A DNA stretch of 43,866 bases. Source: Rhodobacteraceae bacterium CG17_big_fil_post_rev_8_21_14_2_50_63_15 (GTDB lineage: Bacteria > Pseudomonadota > Alphaproteobacteria > Rhodobacterales > Rhodobacteraceae). Below the pieces are notes generated by a model. It was not told where the DNA came from. It saw only the letters and a list, made by a program, of their open reading frames with translations, and did not search any database. Below are positions 43,178-43,866 of the stretch, piece after piece. The first letter of the stretch is position 1; each line of letters begins with the position of its first letter. The position numbers and the translations under genes are program-made. The stretch lies in the NCBI GenBank assembly GCA_002783205.1, contig PFEY01000015.1, forward strand, positions 1-43,866. The letters run 5' to 3'.

Positions 43178-43866
43178 ATGCAGGCTGATCTATCCGTAAT
43201 CCTGCCCGAGATCGTGATCTCGGTCTTTGCTGTCAGTGCGCTTCTGGCGGTGGCCTATAGCGGCAAGGACAAGATGGCGGCGATGTTGCTGTGGCTGACG
43301 GCGGCGCTCTTCTCGCTGCTCGCGCTTTGGATCGGAATGACCGGCAGCGGCACGCAAACGGCATTTGGCGGAATGTTCAACGATGACGGGTTTTCACGCT
43401 TTGCCAAAGTGGCGATCCTGTTGTCGGCCGCGGCCGTTCTTGTCCTGGGGCAAGACTACATGTCCAGGCGTGGTATTCTGAGGTTTGAGTATCCGGTGCT
43501 GATCGCGCTTGCGGTGGTCGGCATGATGGTGATGGTCAGTGCCGGTGATCTGATGGTGCTCTACATGGGCATCGAACTCCAGTCCCTGTCGCTCTACATC
43601 GTGGCGTCGCTGCGCCGCGACAGTGCCAAATCGACAGAAGCCGGGCTCAAGTATTTCGTCCTCGGCGCACTCAGTTCCGGCCTTTTGCTTTATGGGGCGT
43701 CGCTGACCTATGGCTATGCTGGCACCACGCTGTTTTCCGGTATCCTTGCGGCGGCGGATGGTCAGGCTCCGGTCGGTCTGCTGATCGGGCTGGTCTTCGT
43801 GATTTCAGGGCTTGCCTTCAAGATTTCGGCGGTGCCCTTCCACATGTGGACGCCCGATGTCTATGA
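43178..43866 (+). CDS. nuoN: NADH-quinone oxidoreductase subunit N, 5' part
   Basis: The ATG at 43178 has GGAGGCC upstream, and 229 complete codons are visible before the window ends. The partial protein contains early hydrophobic helices, [19 protein letters not shown] with the membrane Glu, and the [16 protein letters not shown] motif at the edge. The C-terminal half lies outside. It completes the canonical nuoA-nuoN order. Confidence 0.95.
   Translation, partial: MQADLSVILPEIVISVFAVSALLAVAYSGKDKMAAMLLWLTAALFSLLALWIGMTGSGTQTAFGGMFNDDGFSRFAKVAILLSAAAVLVLGQDYMSRRGILRFEYPVLIALAVVGMMVMVSAGDLMVLYMGIELQSLSLYIVASLRRDSAKSTEAGLKYFVLGALSSGLLLYGASLTYGYAGTTLFSGILAAADGQAPVGLLIGLVFVISGLAFKISAVPFHMWTPDVY

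Noticed and set aside
1-43866. tRNA, rRNA, CRISPR array, insertion sequence or phage integration site.
   Set aside because: No cloverleaf, regularly spaced repeat or transposase motif was seen. The short repeats found are gene-internal or extragenic motifs.

Overview
This window comes from an alphaproteobacterium of the order Rhodobacterales, most likely the roseobacter group. The evidence is high GC, many ATGA/GTGA/TGATG stop-start overlaps, small families I associate with Rhodobacteraceae (DUF6314, DUF5333, DUF5337, stand-alone DUF3445), a NuoE with a long C-terminal extension, and a complex I operon interspersed with extra ORFs. I see no tRNA, rRNA, CRISPR, insertion sequence or prophage, and no gene-free stretch longer than about 220 bases.

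Region 1 (1-13.6 kb) is a housekeeping mosaic. It holds the 3' end of an argE-like M20 deacetylase, a DEAD-box RNA helicase with a Gly/Lys/Pro-rich tail, an M20 amidohydrolase, a tiny secreted Cys protein beside purB, a DUF6314/DUF3445 pair, a periplasmic metallophosphoesterase, the glmU-glmS amino-sugar operon, a Gph-type phosphatase and a DegT-type aminotransferase.

Region 2 (13.6-24.4 kb) is a leucine/isovalerate catabolic locus. Isovaleryl-CoA dehydrogenase, two tandem LprI/DUF1311-like secreted proteins, a small membrane protein and an acyl-CoA synthetase form one overlapping run. An oppositely oriented ompW with an upstream FNR-type box then intervenes. The second run is mccB, mccA, a GST, hmgL and liuC. 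Together the enzymes take isovaleryl-CoA to HMG-CoA and on to acetoacetate plus acetyl-CoA. A promoter overlapped by an inverted-repeat operator lies directly before ivd.

Region 3 (24.6 kb to the end) is the complex I operon nuoA-nuoN, with nuoN cut by the window edge. All fourteen structural genes are in canonical order with their cluster ligands intact, but eleven additional ORFs lie between them, most overlapping a neighbour by 1-4 bases. They comprise two small membrane proteins, a secreted protein with three copies of a two-cysteine domain, a lipoprotein with a fourth copy, a membrane protein sharing NuoE's C-terminal helix-hairpin-helix-like domain, DUF5337, two more Cys-pair lipoproteins, DUF5333, a methyltransferase-like protein and a carboxymuconolactone decarboxylase-family protein. 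Extra ORFs in nuo/nqo operons are known from Paracoccus and Rhodobacter. The shared Cys-pair architecture and the duplicated NuoE domain seen here are the most promising leads for an undescribed complex I-associated system.
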